Program-made: the position numbers and the translations under genes
Shown: positions 8,042 to 16,580 of the stretch, one piece after another
Layout of the letters: each line of letters starts with the position of its first letter
Numbering within the stretch: position 1 is the first letter of the stretch
Notes under the pieces: model-generated
The model's input: only the letters and a program-made list of their open reading frames with translations
Database searches by the model: none
Told to the model about the DNA's origin: nothing
NCBI GenBank assembly: GCA_005887855.1
Contig: VBQB01000048.1
Location: 1 to 25,749, forward strand
DNA: 25,749 nt
Direction: 5' to 3'
Source: Verrucomicrobiota bacterium
GTDB lineage: Bacteria; Verrucomicrobiota; Verrucomicrobiae; Chthoniobacterales; UBA10450

Positions 8042-8112
8042 TGTAGCCACGCCGCTGTGCAGCGTCCTGTGATGGGCGTAGGTTTTCTGACGGGCACAGA
8101 CCCGTGGCTGCA
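8042..8112. repeat. Cloverleaf palindromic element, copy C
   Basis: The ends are TGTAGCCACG (8042-8051) and CGTGGCTGCA (8103-8112), pairing at 9 of 10 positions. Inside are the hairpins CGCTG/CAGCG (8053-8057 and 8060-8064) and ACGGG/CCCGT (8090-8094 and 8101-8105). The layout and TGTAG end match the elements at 2578 and 22789. It fills the gap between the macB permease and the rhodanese gene, so it could act as a 3' stabiliser of the mac transcript. Confidence 0.65.
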
Positions 8113-8150
8113 ACTTGATCTTTCGCTATCGCGATGGACGCTTCTACAAA

Positions 8151-8519
8151 ATGGCAGAGCACACACGTTTCGAAAGACTGGTCGCGGACGCGAAGAAAAG
8201 GATTACAGAAATTTCACCGCAAGATGCGGCATTAAAATCGCAAAGCGGCGAAGCGGTGATTGTCGATGTACGGGAGAAAGATGAATGGGACGAGGAACAT
8301 ATCCCAAATGTAACGCACCTGTGTCGCGGCACGATCGAGTTGGATATCGAGGAAAAAGTTTCCGATCCGAATACGTTGATCATTTGTCACTGCGGCGGTG
8401 GCGGCCGTTCCGCACTTGCCGCCGAAAGCCTGCAAAGAATGGGCTACAAAAACGTGCGCTCGATGGCTGGCGGCTTCAAAGCGTGGAAAGCCGCCGGACT
8501 ACCGACAGAAAATAGCTAA
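8151..8519 (+). CDS. Rhodanese-like sulfurtransferase domain protein
   Basis: This is a single-domain rhodanese of 122 residues. It shows VIVDVREKDEWDEEHIP (about 37-52), the active-site loop CGGGGRS beginning at Cys81, and GYKNVRSMAGGFKAWKAAGLP near the end. These are the standard CH2A, active-site and CH2B signatures. A second cysteine lies two residues before the catalytic one (CHC), which may influence persulfide chemistry. The ATG at 8151 is preferred over an in-frame TTG at 8115 because homology starts there and the upstream text is palindromic repeat. Its stop codon overlaps the stop of the convergent permease gene by four bases (8516-8519). The cellular substrate is unknown. Confidence 0.9.
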   Translation: MAEHTRFERLVADAKKRITEISPQDAALKSQSGEAVIVDVREKDEWDEEHIPNVTHLCRGTIELDIEEKVSDPNTLIICHCGGGGRSALAAESLQRMGYKNVRSMAGGFKAWKAAGLPTENS

Positions 8520-9370
8520 CCGCCGACGGCTTGATAATGGCCGAGCCCGCGTTTCCACATGGCGCGCGCGGCGGCCCACGTGAGCACAAGCCAGCCGGTT
8601 TGAATCGCGAGTGCTTGTGCGAGTGCCGGGCCTTGTAACCTCCCAAGAAAAATGGCGACCGGGCAAAACAATTCGTAATAGAACGGCAACCATTTCATCA
8701 CGGCCTGTACCGCGTTCGGCATGATGTCGATGGGAAACATTTGGCCGCCGAGGAAGTACTCGAACGAATAAACGATGAAAACGATGGTCGATATTTCGAG
8801 GATCCAGAACGCCATCATGGCCAGGCTGTAGGTGATGAAAAATTGCATGAGCGCAGCCATCAACATCGAGATGCACGCAAACACGTACGTCATTACTTGA
8901 TCGGGCAGCGCGATGTAGTGCCGGAAATAAAGGAAGATCAGCGCAATCGGTGGCAACGTGACGAATGTGTAAACAAGACGTCCGCTTAAAAAAATGCTGA
9001 ACCGATAAGCGAGATAACTGATCGGTTTCGTCAGGAACGAATTGATTTGCCCCTCTCGAATGTCGGCGGCGATTTGCCATTCGTCTTCCGTGGGCGTGAC
9101 GAGGTTGCTCACCAGGATCGTCAGCAAATAATAATAAATCATCGACCCGTAATCATAGCCGTGCAGGCCGCCGCCTCGTTCTTTGAAGATGGCGCGCCAG
9201 AGAAAGACCGTGCCGGCCAACGGAATCAGCGCGAAGAGCGCGCGCAGAAAATAATTCCAGCGATAAACAAATGTGTTTTGTAGCCCGAGGTTGAAGACCG
9301 AAATGTACTTGTCGATCTTCACGGGGCGAAAATTCGATTGCTCATGAAAGCGGGAATGCAGGAAATTCAA
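8516..9370 (-). CDS. ABC-2 type transporter permease (PF06182-like), second half
   Basis: This 284-residue membrane protein has about six hydrophobic segments. The segment YSLAMMAFWILEISTIVFIV and the cytoplasmic loop ADIREGQINSFLTKPISYLAYR match ABC2_membrane_6 permeases. Its organisation parallels the permease at 3930-4724, and in many genomes two such unequal permeases follow one ATPase gene. Here both lie on the minus strand but are separated by about 3.8 kb of plus-strand genes. They are therefore unlikely to share a simple transcript unless it runs antisense through macAB. The stop overlaps the rhodanese stop. The substrate is unknown. Confidence 0.85.
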   Translation of the reverse strand: MNFLHSRFHEQSNFRPVKIDKYISVFNLGLQNTFVYRWNYFLRALFALIPLAGTVFLWRAIFKERGGGLHGYDYGSMIYYYLLTILVSNLVTPTEDEWQIAADIREGQINSFLTKPISYLAYRFSIFLSGRLVYTFVTLPPIALIFLYFRHYIALPDQVMTYVFACISMLMAALMQFFITYSLAMMAFWILEISTIVFIVYSFEYFLGGQMFPIDIMPNAVQAVMKWLPFYYELFCPVAIFLGRLQGPALAQALAIQTGWLVLTWAAARAMWKRGLGHYQAVGG

Positions 9371-9479
9371 ACATTAATTAGCTGTAACGGCGGTCTATGA
9401 CGGTCGCAATTTTTTCGCACGATCCTCCAAGCAAAACTCACGCAGGCTGGGAAGCCCGTGCGCCGCTTAGGCAGGATGC

Positions 9480-10367
9480 CTATGTTCCGTCTGCAAGTTC
9501 GGCCGCGAGCGTAATCGCGGCGACCATGCTGTCAGGTCGCGCGATTCCTGTGCCGGCAATCTCAAACGCCGTGCCGTGATCAGGACTGGTGCGAGGAAAG
9601 GGGAGACCGAGCGTCGCGTTCACACCGCTGTGAAACGCGTGCATTTTCAGCGGGATCAAGCCTTGATCGTGATACATGCAGAGAACGGCATCGAATTCGC
9701 CCTCAACGGCGCGATGAAAAACCGTATCGGGCGAGACTGGGCCGATGAAGAGCAGATGTGAATGGCGATCAGTGACTAGTACTTGGTGATTCAATTCGTT
9801 TACCGCCGGGCTTATGATTTCGATTTCTTCGCGGCCGAGTTTTCCCGATTCGCCCGCGTGTGGATTTAAGCCAGCAACGGCAATGTGCGGCGCGGTCTTG
9901 GATCGAGAACGAAGAAAATCCACGAGCAATAAACCAACGCGAACAATCTCCGATTGCTTGAGGACATTTGAAACGTCGCGCAACGGGACGTGCGTGGTAA
10001 CTAACGCCACGGTGATTTTTCCGCCGGTCAAACACATTGCGAAATTCTTCACGCCGCAGCGATCGGCAAAAAATTCGGTTTGTCCGGGGAACTTAAAACC
10101 GGCTTCGTACATGCGGGCCTTGTGAATCGGACCCGTTACGACGGCATCGATTTCGCCGCGCTGTGCGAGCGTGACCACTTCTTCAAGTGCGGCCGCAGCC
10201 GTGCGAGCGGTTTCAAGCGTCGGTTTGCCTAACGAGCAATCGGGGTGTTTCCCGATGATTTGATATTCAGCCGAACCGGGCAGCCGACCGGACTTCAGTG
10301 CAAGATCGACGATCTCCGGTCCGATGCCGGCGCAATCACCAAGTGTGATGCCGATGCGCGGTTGCAT
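9480..10367 (-). CDS. pdxA: 4-hydroxythreonine-4-phosphate dehydrogenase PdxA
   Basis: PdxA oxidises 4-phosphohydroxy-L-threonine in the DXP-dependent vitamin B6 pathway. The motifs GDCAGIGPE (10-18), GQTEFF (95-100), TTHVPLRD with metal-ligand His126, GLNPHAGE with His170, and YHDQGL with His233 are all present, as is RTSPDHGTA near the end. The 295-residue length is short for the family (about 330), with the difference in the N-terminal region between residues 30 and 60. A loop around residues 195-210 (HQVLVTDRHSHLLFIGP) is about 8 residues longer than in E. coli PdxA. It lies 75 bases downstream of surA, as in the E. coli surA-pdxA order. Confidence 0.94.
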   Translation of the reverse strand: MQPRIGITLGDCAGIGPEIVDLALKSGRLPGSAEYQIIGKHPDCSLGKPTLETARTAAAALEEVVTLAQRGEIDAVVTGPIHKARMYEAGFKFPGQTEFFADRCGVKNFAMCLTGGKITVALVTTHVPLRDVSNVLKQSEIVRVGLLLVDFLRSRSKTAPHIAVAGLNPHAGESGKLGREEIEIISPAVNELNHQVLVTDRHSHLLFIGPVSPDTVFHRAVEGEFDAVLCMYHDQGLIPLKMHAFHSGVNATLGLPFPRTSPDHGTAFEIAGTGIARPDSMVAAITLAAELADGT

Positions 10368-10442
10368 CGCAGATTGTCACGGAAGTTATGCGTCTCTGCA
10401 ACGAGCATGACAGAGCGAACATTCAACATCGAAGTTCGAACT

Positions 10443-11432
10443 TCAGAAAGTCCGGATGTAAGCCTTGGAGCGCAGGCTGGCGATCCAGCGTTCCTGAAGA
10501 CCTTGCGCTTCCAGTTGGATCAGTTTCTTCTCGATTTCGGGCCGAACTTCACGGAGCGAACGGGTCGTTCCGCCATGCTTATCCTCGACTTTGAGGATGT
10601 AATAATTGCCACTGAAATCAATAATGTTGCTAATTCTCCCGACGGGGATGTTGAAGGCGATCTTTTCGAGCGGGGCCGCAAGGGTTTTGCGTTCGATCCA
10701 GCCCCAATCGCCACCAAGATCGCGCGTGCTATCCTCAGAATAAATCTGCGCCATGCGATCGAACTCGGCGCCGCTCACCACTTTGCCGAGCACCTCTTCG
10801 GCCATCGCTTTTTGTGCCGCGGAGTTTCCGGTATCGGCATGGCCGGGAATCATGATCATGCGCAGCTTGATCTGTTCTTTGGTGGTGAATTCGTCGCGAT
10901 GCTTCTTGTAATAGTCTTCGACTTTCGGCGGTGAGATAACCAGGCTCATCTTGACATTCTTACCGCGCATCGCCTGCACGATCATTCTTTCGGTCTCCTT
11001 TTGTTTGAACTCGCCCAGCGTGTAATTCTGCGCCTCGAGCGTCTTGATAAAGGTGTTGCGGTCGCCACCGAACGACTCGCGGATGATCTCGTGCATCCGC
11101 TCATCCACAAAATGATCCGGGATTTCGTAGCTTTCTTTCTTAAACGCCTGGATGATGAGTCGTCGATCGACCAAGTCCTTGAGGGCTGCGTCCCGCGCCT
11201 CCCTCAGTTGTTTTTCCAATTCCTGGCCGGTGTATTGCGAACGCAGCAACTTCTCCCGTGGCGCAGACAACATTCGGATTTGCGAATAGGTGATCACATC
11301 CCCATTTACAATCGCAGCGATGCCGTCTACTACTTCGGGCTCTGCCCCGAATGCGGCACAGCAAAGCGGTGACAGAGCAAGGCCAAAGACCGCAAGGAAC
11401 GCGGTAGCAAACGCACGGATTATACGCCTCAT
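10443..11432 (-). CDS. surA: SurA-like periplasmic peptidyl-prolyl isomerase/chaperone
   Basis: This protein should chaperone outer membrane proteins in the periplasm. An N-terminal signal peptide (about residues 1-30, hydrophobic core AFLAVFGLALSPLCCAAF) precedes a SurA N-terminal domain with GIAAIVNGDVITYSQI. One parvulin-type isomerase domain spans about residues 180-285, including MAQIYSEDSTRDLGGDWGWI and NYYILKVEDK. E. coli SurA has two parvulin domains; this one has a single copy and 329 residues. The ATG overlaps the mfd stop (ATGA, 11429-11432), and pdxA follows downstream. The chaperone function is inferred from the family and the neighbour. Confidence 0.88.
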   Translation of the reverse strand: MRRIIRAFATAFLAVFGLALSPLCCAAFGAEPEVVDGIAAIVNGDVITYSQIRMLSAPREKLLRSQYTGQELEKQLREARDAALKDLVDRRLIIQAFKKESYEIPDHFVDERMHEIIRESFGGDRNTFIKTLEAQNYTLGEFKQKETERMIVQAMRGKNVKMSLVISPPKVEDYYKKHRDEFTTKEQIKLRMIMIPGHADTGNSAAQKAMAEEVLGKVVSGAEFDRMAQIYSEDSTRDLGGDWGWIERKTLAAPLEKIAFNIPVGRISNIIDFSGNYYILKVEDKHGGTTRSLREVRPEIEKKLIQLEAQGLQERWIASLRSKAYIRTF

Positions 11433-14400
11433 AGTTTTTTGATCAGCTCCAGAATCTCCCCCAGATGCTGTTCGATTCTGCCCGCAACTAAACGGGGGAA
11501 TTTCCCAGCGACAAGTATAAAATCCCGGCGCCGGGTCAGCATCACCTTGCGCTCGCGCACTTCGACACGACTCACGCCGGAGTTTGCCGCAGCGAGCTTG
11601 ATTTCGGTGAGAAGGAACAAATTATCAACCGCGGGCGGGAATGGCCCAAAGCGGTCGCGCCAATCGCGTTCCAGGCGTTCCAATTCCTCGTGGGTCGTGA
11701 TTTCCGCGATCTCGCGATAAGCTCGGATCCGCAAGGTCCCATCGCCGATGTAACTGGTCGGGACAAACGCGGGCACACGCGTCTCTGGGCCGAGGTGGAC
11801 GAACTCCGCTTCATTGGTGGCGACGAAATCGAGCCGCAGATCGACATCGAGCCGGAGTCGCAGTTTTTCACCTTTGCGTTCCGCAACGGCCTGTTTGAGC
11901 AGTTGGCAGTACAGATCGAAACCAACCGCCATGATATGGCCGCTTTGCGCCGTTCCGAGAATGCTGCCCGCCCCACGAATCTCCAGATCGCGCATCGCGA
12001 TGCGAAAGCCCGCGCCCAGCGAGCTGTATTGCTTGATGGCGCTGATTCGTTTTCGCGCGGCGCCAATTGTCATCATTTCCCGCGGGAGCAGGAGATAGGC
12101 GTAAGCTTTATGCTCGGCCCGGCCGACGCGCCCGCGCAATTGATAAAGGTCGGCGAGACCAAACCTGTCCGCGCGATCGATGATTATGGTGTTGGCGTTT
12201 GGGATATCGAGACCGCTTTCAATAATCGTCGTGCAAACCAGCACGTCGATCTTCCCCGTGATGAACCGTGCCATGACGGCTTCCAGTTCGTCCGCATCCA
12301 TCTGGCCATGCCCGATCTCAACCTTCGCCTGCGGACAAAGATCGACAATACGATCCCGTGCGCGCTCGATAGTCATCACTCGGTTGTGCAAAAAGAAAAC
12401 CTGACCTTGCCGTCCGAGTTCGCGATCAATCGCATCGCGAATGATCCGCTCATCGTAGCCGGCCACCACCGTTTCCACTGGCAGGCGGTTAAGGGGTGGG
12501 GTCTCAATGGTGGACATGTCTTTTATGCCAACAAGCGAAAGGTACAGCGTTCTCGGAATCGGAGTTGCGGAGAGCGTTAGGACATCGACAAGTTTGAAAA
12601 GCTCTTTGAATTTTTCTTTGTGCAGAACCCCAAAGCGCTGTTCTTCGTCGATGACAACCAGGCCGAGGTCTTTGAAAAGGACGTCGCCGGAAATCAGCCG
12701 GTGCGTGCCGATGACGATATCGACGCCGCCTTCGCGCAACAGCAGCAAACCTTTCTTTTGTTCGGATTGCGAACGAAAACGACTGAGCATCTCGATTCGT
12801 ACGGGATAATCGAGCATGCGCTGACGAAACACCTCGAAATGCTGTTGCGCGAGAACGGTCGTCGGCGCGAGTACCGCGACTTGTTTGCCGTCCATCACGG
12901 CTTTGAAGGCGGCGCGAATCGCGACTTCGGTCTTGCCGAAGCCGACATCGCCGCAAATCAAGCGGTCCATCGGCTGCGGATGCTCCATGTCGATTTTCGT
13001 GTCGATGATCGCCTTCATTTGATCGGGCGTTTCACGAAACGGAAACGAGTGCTCAAATTCCGCCTGCCATTTGGAATCTAGACCAAATGCATGTCCGGCA
13101 TGCGTCTGGCGCTCGGCCTGAAGCGCGAGCATTTTGCTGGCATAATCGTAGATGGAAGCAGCAGCGCTTTTCTTCGCGCGCGTCCATCTGGCGTCGCCCA
13201 GCGAGCTGAGGGGCGGCGATCTTTTCCCCACACCAACATAGCGGGAAACGAGGTAGGCTTGCTCGAGGGGGACATAGAGTTTGGCTTCATCAGCGAACTC
13301 GATCGCGAGTACCTCGTGGACCCCATCTGAAGTGGCGCCCTTGCTGGCAATGTCTGGCGAAGCAGGCGACACGCCTGCCGCTACAGGTCCGAGCTGGATC
13401 AAGCCCAAGAAACGTCCGATGCCATGCTCGAGGTGCACGACCAGATCGCCCTCGCTCAGCTCACTGAAATCGATCTGTGCGCGATGGCGTTCCGCGCGCC
13501 GCAACCGCCGGCGCCCGTGCGAAGCAAATCGGCCGAATAATTCGGCGGCCGAGAGGACGACAAGATTGCCCGCCGGAAAACAAAACCCGCGAGCGAGCGC
13601 GCCTTCAACAAGATCAACCTCGTCAAGCAGATCCTTCTCGCCAATGATCTCGCGAAAACGCTCGATCTCACCCTCGGTCTGAAAATAAATGACAATTTTC
13701 GCCCGGCTCGAACGCCATTCCTTTAATTGTGTGACAAACTGCGCGCGTTTCGCTTCGATGAGCATGAGATCACCGATCGCGAACTCAGCGACGTCGCAAT
13801 ATTGGAACGCGCCGCTGAAATCTTCCGGACCAAGCTCAATCCAGCCTTCACTGATTTGGATGTGCGCGTTGGAATGTTCTTCCGGTTCGATGTCGATCCG
13901 AAGGTGATCGCGTGCGACGTAATCGCGGACGAGGCCGCTTTCGTCGTCTGTCGCTCCGAGCAGAATATCCGCTGAGCTCAAATCACTCACCGAAGTCTGG
14001 GTATCGATGTCGAATTCGCGTAAGGATTCGATTTCGTCGCCCAAAAACTCCAAGCGTACCGGTAATGGGGACTGCCAGGAATAAAGATCGACAATTCCGC
14101 CACGCACCGCGAATTGTCCACGCGCGGTGACCTGGGCTACGCGTTCATAACCGGCTCCAGCGAGTCGTTCGAGGACATGTTCCATGTGCTCGTTCGCCCC
14201 GCGTCGAAACTGGACCAAAGCGGATTGGAGCGCACCGCGCCTCGGTGCCGCTTGATCGAGACTGGCGCGCGTTGCGACAATCAGCGGGGAACCCAACTCG
14301 CGCTCAACTTTTGTGAGCAATGCGAGTCGTTCCGACGCGATTTCCGGATCCGGCAAAATATTTTCGACTGCGGCGAACTCCGCTTCCGGCAGGAAAAGCG

Positions 14401-14644
14401 CGTCTGGCTGCCAGTTGAGCAAACTTTCATAGATCAACTCCTGCGAATGAACGCTCGGGCTGAGGACCCAGATCGTCCGGTCAATCTTGGACGCAATGAT
14501 GGCGACCAGAAATGCCTGCGTCGGCTGGATCACGTGAGAGTACTGCACCGGCCGTTGCGCCGTCTCGCTTTCTCGAAGCTTGCGCGCAACGGGCCCGGTT
14601 TCCGCGACGATCTTTAGAATCTCTGCGCGTCCCGATTTCTGCAC
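11429..14644 (-). CDS. mfd: Transcription-repair coupling factor Mfd
   Basis: Mfd removes RNA polymerase stalled at DNA damage and recruits UvrA. The 1071-residue protein has a UvrB-like N-terminal module with RGGIVDLYS and LEFLGDEIESLREFD. The RNA polymerase interaction domain begins near residue 392 with GDLVVHLEHGIGRF. A superfamily 2 translocase follows, with Walker A GDVGFGKTE (about 562-570), the DEEQRFG box (about 663), SATPIPRTL and QLRGRVGR. The C-terminal TRCF domain comes last. Residues about 421-439 are an extra stretch not expected in Mfd; it coincides with a palindromic repeat (see 13330-13386) and sits just before the LAIEFADEAKLYVP strand. The start is GTG with no evident Shine-Dalgarno sequence. 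The stop overlaps the surA start. Confidence 0.97.
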   Translation of the reverse strand: MQKSGRAEILKIVAETGPVARKLRESETAQRPVQYSHVIQPTQAFLVAIIASKIDRTIWVLSPSVHSQELIYESLLNWQPDALFLPEAEFAAVENILPDPEIASERLALLTKVERELGSPLIVATRASLDQAAPRRGALQSALVQFRRGANEHMEHVLERLAGAGYERVAQVTARGQFAVRGGIVDLYSWQSPLPVRLEFLGDEIESLREFDIDTQTSVSDLSSADILLGATDDESGLVRDYVARDHLRIDIEPEEHSNAHIQISEGWIELGPEDFSGAFQYCDVAEFAIGDLMLIEAKRAQFVTQLKEWRSSRAKIVIYFQTEGEIERFREIIGEKDLLDEVDLVEGALARGFCFPAGNLVVLSAAELFGRFASHGRRRLRRAERHRAQIDFSELSEGDLVVHLEHGIGRFLGLIQLGPVAAGVSPASPDIASKGATSDGVHEVLAIEFADEAKLYVPLEQAYLVSRYVGVGKRSPPLSSLGDARWTRAKKSAAASIYDYASKMLALQAERQTHAGHAFGLDSKWQAEFEHSFPFRETPDQMKAIIDTKIDMEHPQPMDRLICGDVGFGKTEVAIRAAFKAVMDGKQVAVLAPTTVLAQQHFEVFRQRMLDYPVRIEMLSRFRSQSEQKKGLLLLREGGVDIVIGTHRLISGDVLFKDLGLVVIDEEQRFGVLHKEKFKELFKLVDVLTLSATPIPRTLYLSLVGIKDMSTIETPPLNRLPVETVVAGYDERIIRDAIDRELGRQGQVFFLHNRVMTIERARDRIVDLCPQAKVEIGHGQMDADELEAVMARFITGKIDVLVCTTIIESGLDIPNANTIIIDRADRFGLADLYQLRGRVGRAEHKAYAYLLLPREMMTIGAARKRISAIKQYSSLGAGFRIAMRDLEIRGAGSILGTAQSGHIMAVGFDLYCQLLKQAVAERKGEKLRLRLDVDLRLDFVATNEAEFVHLGPETRVPAFVPTSYIGDGTLRIRAYREIAEITTHEELERLERDWRDRFGPFPPAVDNLFLLTEIKLAAANSGVSRVEVRERKVMLTRRRDFILVAGKFPRLVAGRIEQHLGEILELIKKL
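13330..13386. repeat. Palindromic element inserted in frame in mfd
   Basis: The 57-bp segment runs from AAGTGGCGC (13330-13338) to CCGCTACA (13379-13386) and contains the perfect hairpin GCAGGCG-ACA-CGCCTGC (13362-13378). On the minus strand, the sense of mfd, it reads GTAGCGGCAGGCG... and encodes VAAGVSPASPDIASKGATS, starting at Val421. Its GTAGCG end and AAGTGGCGC motif also occur in the element at 22789-22935. The length is a multiple of three and the frame is kept. Confidence 0.72.
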
Positions 14645-14773
14645 CGGTTAGCTGTCGCCGAAAAAAGTTAGAAGTTCAAAGGTGCCCGTGGGACAGGCGC
14701 TCTGTCGTCCCCGTGCGACTCATCATTGCTTCAGGCCACGGTCCAGCGTTGAAACGCACTATAGTCGAGCGAG

Positions 14774-15787
14774 CTATAGCTTGCGGCCGATGGCTGCGGC
14801 GATCGCGCGAAGACGCGGAACAAGATCGGCGAAAACTTCCGGCGTGAGTGCTTGGTCGCCGTCGCTTTTAGCCAGCTCGGGGGAATCGTGCACTTCGATC
14901 ATAAGCGCATCCGCACCGGCAGAGAGTGCTGCGAGGGACATCTGCGGAACAAATTCGCGCAGCCCGATCGCGTGGGTTGGATCGACAATAATCGGAAGAT
15001 GTGTCTTGGACTTCAAGAGCGGAACAGCACTCAAATCGAGCGTGTAGCGTGTGGCAGTCTCAAAGGTGCGAATGCCGCGCTCGCAAAGAACCACGTTCAT
15101 GTTACCCTCGCTCAAAATGTATTCCGCGCTCATGATCAAGTCATTGATCGTGGCGCTGAATCCGCGTTTCAGCAGGACCGGCAACCTGCTGCGGCCAACT
15201 TCCTTCAAGAGAGAGAAGTTCTGCATGTTGCGGGTACCCACTTGAAGACAGTCCGCATATTTTTCGATCACGGATAGGTCCCGTGCGTCCATGATTTCCG
15301 TGATCACGGGCAGGCCCGTTTCCGCGCGCGCTTCAGCAAGAAAACGAAGCCCGTCTTCACGCAGGCCTTGAAAACTGTACGGTGAAGTGCGCGGCTTGAA
15401 TGCACCGCCGCGCAAGATTTTCGCGCCGGAATTTTTGACGATCTTTGCGATTGAGAGAATCTGCTCCTCGCTTTCAACGGAGCATGGGCCGCAAATCAAA
15501 ACAACATCTTCGTTGCCGCCTACCCGCACGCCTCCAATTGTTACCGACGAGGCTCCGCGGGATTCGCGCGAAGCGAGTTTGTAGGGCTTCAGCACCGGCA
15601 CGATCGCTTCCACGCCGGGCATGGCGGCGAGCGACTTTTCGCGAAGGAGCGCCTCGGGTCCAATCACACCGATGATCACGCGCGATGCGCCCCGGCTGAT
15701 TTGCGCATCCAAACCGAATTCGCGCACCCGGGTGACAATCCGATTGAGCTGTTCCTCAGTGGCGTTCGGTTGCGTGATGATGATCAT
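14774..15787 (-). CDS. aroF: 3-deoxy-7-phosphoheptulonate synthase (DAHP synthase, Thermotoga type)
   Basis: This enzyme condenses phosphoenolpyruvate and erythrose 4-phosphate, the first step of the shikimate pathway. From the ATG at 15787 the product has 337 residues. An N-terminal ferredoxin-like regulatory domain (about 1-75, ending [11 protein letters not shown]) is followed by a TIM barrel with [41 protein letters not shown] and IVDPTHAIG. The order and text closely follow the Thermotoga maritima class I-beta enzyme, which is feedback regulated through this N-terminal domain. An upstream in-frame start at 15838 would add 17 residues without homology. The gene lies 78 bases downstream of the L,D-transpeptidase and runs the same way. 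Confidence 0.95.
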   Translation of the reverse strand: MIIITQPNATEEQLNRIVTRVREFGLDAQISRGASRVIIGVIGPEALLREKSLAAMPGVEAIVPVLKPYKLASRESRGASSVTIGGVRVGGNEDVVLICGPCSVESEEQILSIAKIVKNSGAKILRGGAFKPRTSPYSFQGLREDGLRFLAEARAETGLPVITEIMDARDLSVIEKYADCLQVGTRNMQNFSLLKEVGRSRLPVLLKRGFSATINDLIMSAEYILSEGNMNVVLCERGIRTFETATRYTLDLSAVPLLKSKTHLPIIVDPTHAIGLREFVPQMSLAALSAGADALMIEVHDSPELAKSDGDQALTPEVFADLVPRLRAIAAAIGRKL

Positions 15788-15865
15788 ATTTCGAATCGGC
15801 GGAACAACGAGAATGCCGCCGTCGAGAATTTTCTGCAAGCCCGGATGCCGAACGCTCCGGGGAGC

Positions 15866-16398
15866 CTAATTCGTGATCGTAACTGGCGTACCGACTGAGA
15901 CCGATTTGAAAAAGTCTTCCGCCATGAATTCGGGCATGCGGATGCAGCCGTGGGACGCGGGATAACCGGGCAGGTAACCGGCGTGCATTCCTGTCCCGGA
16001 AACAATGCGCATAAAGTAGGGCATCGGCGTACCTCTAAAATGTGTGCCAGGCGGTTTCGGATCCTTCGTCACGTCTACATTCGGCGTCACTACGTTTCCG
16101 GAGTGTTTAGCCCCTCGCGGCCAGTTGAAAGTTGTGAAACGCCGACGAGCACGCCGCTCTTATAAAAATATGCGCGCTGCTCTCTGAGACTGATCGTGAT
16201 GGAAGGTTTTCCTTCAATTCCATCTCCATCCCAGTATGAAACAGAGTCTTGCGGCGGACCCGCCAGAGCATTTCCGTAGGCGCCCCCGAGATATTGTGTC
16301 TGGGCTGAGAACCGGGGATCTTCCGCGCAACCAGCTGCTACAAGGGTGAGGACGGCGAGAAATGCCACCATCGAAATGCGATAAAGTGAATGGAGCAT
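15866..16398 (-). pseudogene. L,D-transpeptidase (YkuD) lipoprotein, frameshifted
   Basis: Two minus-strand frames together make one YkuD-domain protein. The 5' part, from ATG at 16398, has a lipoprotein signal (hydrophobic core SMVAFLAVLTLVAAG then Cys) and the domain start ITISLREQRAYFYKSGVLV...STGREGLNTP, then hits a stop at 16090-16092. The 3' part continues in another frame with GNVVTPNVDVTKDPKPPG and the catalytic block HAGYLPGYPASHGCIRM. Restoring one base near 16097 (minus ..CACTCCGGAAAC..) joins them as LNTP-GNVVTP, matching the family's 'TPxG' turn. L,D-transpeptidases crosslink peptidoglycan or anchor proteins to it. This may be a true pseudogene, a sequencing error or a slippage site. 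Both halves otherwise look well preserved. Confidence 0.85.
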
Positions 16399-16440
16399 AA
16401 GAATTTTGGAACGGACTCTTAATGCGCAAACAATGCAAAA

Positions 16441-16462
16441 AGTCAAGGGAGCGACCTTGACT
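16441..16462. promoter_or_regulatory. Perfect 8-bp inverted repeat in the transpeptidase/FmdB divergent region
   Basis: AGTCAAGG and CCTTGACT flank a 6-base spacer. On the minus strand the right arm is followed by five T residues, so it looks like a hairpin plus T-run terminator in that direction. It also places TTGACT, a -35-like hexamer, upstream of the transpeptidase, though no good -10 follows. It could be an operator for the divergent genes or a terminator. Confidence 0.4.
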
Positions 16463-16580
16463 CAGCGATTCAAGAAATCTAAGGAAAAGCGGTCACTCTG
16501 CACCAGCTGACTGCGGCTTGAATTGTATGTGGTTTAATGCAGACTTCCGACCGTCTCCGCCGACAGCGAGTCCGCAAATC

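Noticed and set aside
8115..8150. Upstream TTG start for the rhodanese
   Set aside because: The extra 12 residues come just after the palindromic element and have no rhodanese homology; ATG at 8151 fits better.
14690..14711. GGGAC...GTCCC and GACAG/CTGTC inverted repeats between mfd and aroF
   Set aside because: Possibly a decayed member of the palindromic family, but the stems compete and lack the GTAG/CTAC ends, so I do not call it.
16418..16446. TTGACT and TTAAGA as a sigma-70 promoter for the transpeptidase
   Set aside because: The -10 candidate matches the consensus poorly and the -35 candidate lies inside a palindrome; too weak to report as a promoter.
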